NCBI RefSeq assembly: GCF_012849055.1
Contig: NZ_CP051677.1
Coordinates: 434,001-498,000 of the forward strand
Source of the DNA: Spirosoma rhododendri
GTDB lineage: Bacteria > Bacteroidota > Bacteroidia > Cytophagales > Spirosomataceae
Length of the DNA: 64,000 nt
Direction of reading: 5' to 3'
A program made the translations under genes and the position numbers. Below the pieces are notes generated by a model that was given only the letters and a program-made list of their open reading frames with translations, was not told where the DNA came from and did no database searches. Below are positions 63,737-64,000 of this stretch, piece by piece. Each line of letters begins with the position of its first letter. The stretch's first letter is position 1.

Positions 63737-64000
63737 ATGAAGTTCTCCCGATTGGCTGGTTCCGTGATGAGCGGCTGGCTGCTACTGTCAGTGGTCACTG
63801 GTTGCGGCTCGTCCGATACCAAAACTGAATCGACCACCGAAACGAGCACTACCGCGACGAAACCGGCTGACACCAAACCAGCGGCAGCGTCGACGAAAAA
63901 GACGATTCTGTTTTATGGTAATAGCCTGACAGCCGGGTACGGCGTTGAACCCAATCAGGCATTTCCCGCGCTGGTTGGCAAGAAAATCGATTCCGTTGGG
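63737..64000 (+). CDS. TesA-like arylesterase/SGNH lipoprotein, N-terminal part only
   Basis: The frame starts MKFSRLAGSVMSGWLLLSVV with lipobox VVTGC (Cys23) and a Thr/Ala/Lys-rich linker. The SGNH block I reads ILFYGNSLTAGYGVEPNQAF, closely matching the TesA/arylesterase family (multifunctional acyl-CoA thioesterase/lysophospholipase/protease I in E. coli). The gene runs off the right edge after 88 codons. It is divergent from YbbA-YbbP, as in E. coli. Confidence 0.88.
   Translation, partial: MKFSRLAGSVMSGWLLLSVVTGCGSSDTKTESTTETSTTATKPADTKPAAASTKKTILFYGNSLTAGYGVEPNQAFPALVGKKIDSVG

Noticed and set aside
1..64000. tRNA, rRNA, phage or plasmid-origin features
   Set aside because: No tRNA-like cloverleaf ends, rRNA sequence, integrase, capsid or replication-initiator gene was recognised on either strand.

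Overview
The window comes from a GC-rich member of the Bacteroidota, most likely the Cytophagales (Spirosoma/Fibrella-like). This is inferred from several signs: a C-terminal type IX secretion sorting domain, two TonB-dependent receptors with carboxypeptidase-like regulatory domains, LytS-type kinases paired with LytTR regulators, promoter -7 boxes of the form TAnnTTTG, and the lack of Shine-Dalgarno sequences. No rRNA, tRNA, CRISPR array, prophage or complete insertion sequence was seen. Gene density is high, and many intergenic gaps hold inverted repeats that recur through the window.

Layout. 1-6394 (minus) is the N-terminal 2,131 codons of a giant secreted protein built from DUF11, SdrD-B-like and Ig-like modules, with three tandem 786-bp units. 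6785-10061 is a TolB-propeller/surface-antigen barrel protein broken by two apparent frameshifts. 10184-12718 holds an FAD oxidoreductase, cytidylate kinase and a GNAT acetyltransferase. 12895-18843 holds a TonB-dependent receptor, a small periplasmic protein, a pentapeptide-repeat histidine kinase with its LytTR regulator, and a SUI1/YciH factor. 18851-25895 holds an Rpn-like nuclease, a POT transporter, an M23 peptidase and an operon of a PLP lyase plus two beta-lactamase-fold enzymes. 26144-27250 is a small regulator/membrane-protein module controlled by a 48-nt perfect palindrome. 27322-31856 holds a VOC protein, an SMP-30-like lipoprotein, a Lys/Ala-rich protein and RecQ. 32011-35788 holds three tandem lytic-transglycosylase paralogues. 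35870-44961 holds a photolyase, an S15-type hydrolase, a copper P-type ATPase divergent from a membrane AraC regulator, and YceI. 45046-49333 holds an acidic protein, an FG-GAP/T9SS protein and MurF. 49501-58066 is a possible metal-acquisition locus: TonB receptor, Wzi-like barrel protein, HupE/UreJ-like protein and DUF3500 lipoprotein, next to a LytS/LytTR pair. 58243-64000 holds an SGNH hydrolase, an amidohydrolase and a YbbP/YbbA ABC system divergent from a TesA-like lipoprotein that runs off the window.

Themes. Envelope biology dominates: adhesin, barrels, lytic transglycosylases, MurF, M23 and ABC export. The most distinctive signals are (i) the GbsR-type regulator whose perfect palindrome contains the promoter -33 element and whose predicted transcript is nearly leaderless, with a second operator-like copy before an AT-rich membrane-protein gene; (ii) a GTCCCCG-ended palindromic element present twice, plus other dispersed inverted-repeat families; (iii) the 786-bp in-frame repeats; (iv) three single-base losses, all in G runs, that break two outer-membrane genes; and (v) the HupE-Wzi-TonB receptor operon with DUF3500 upstream.
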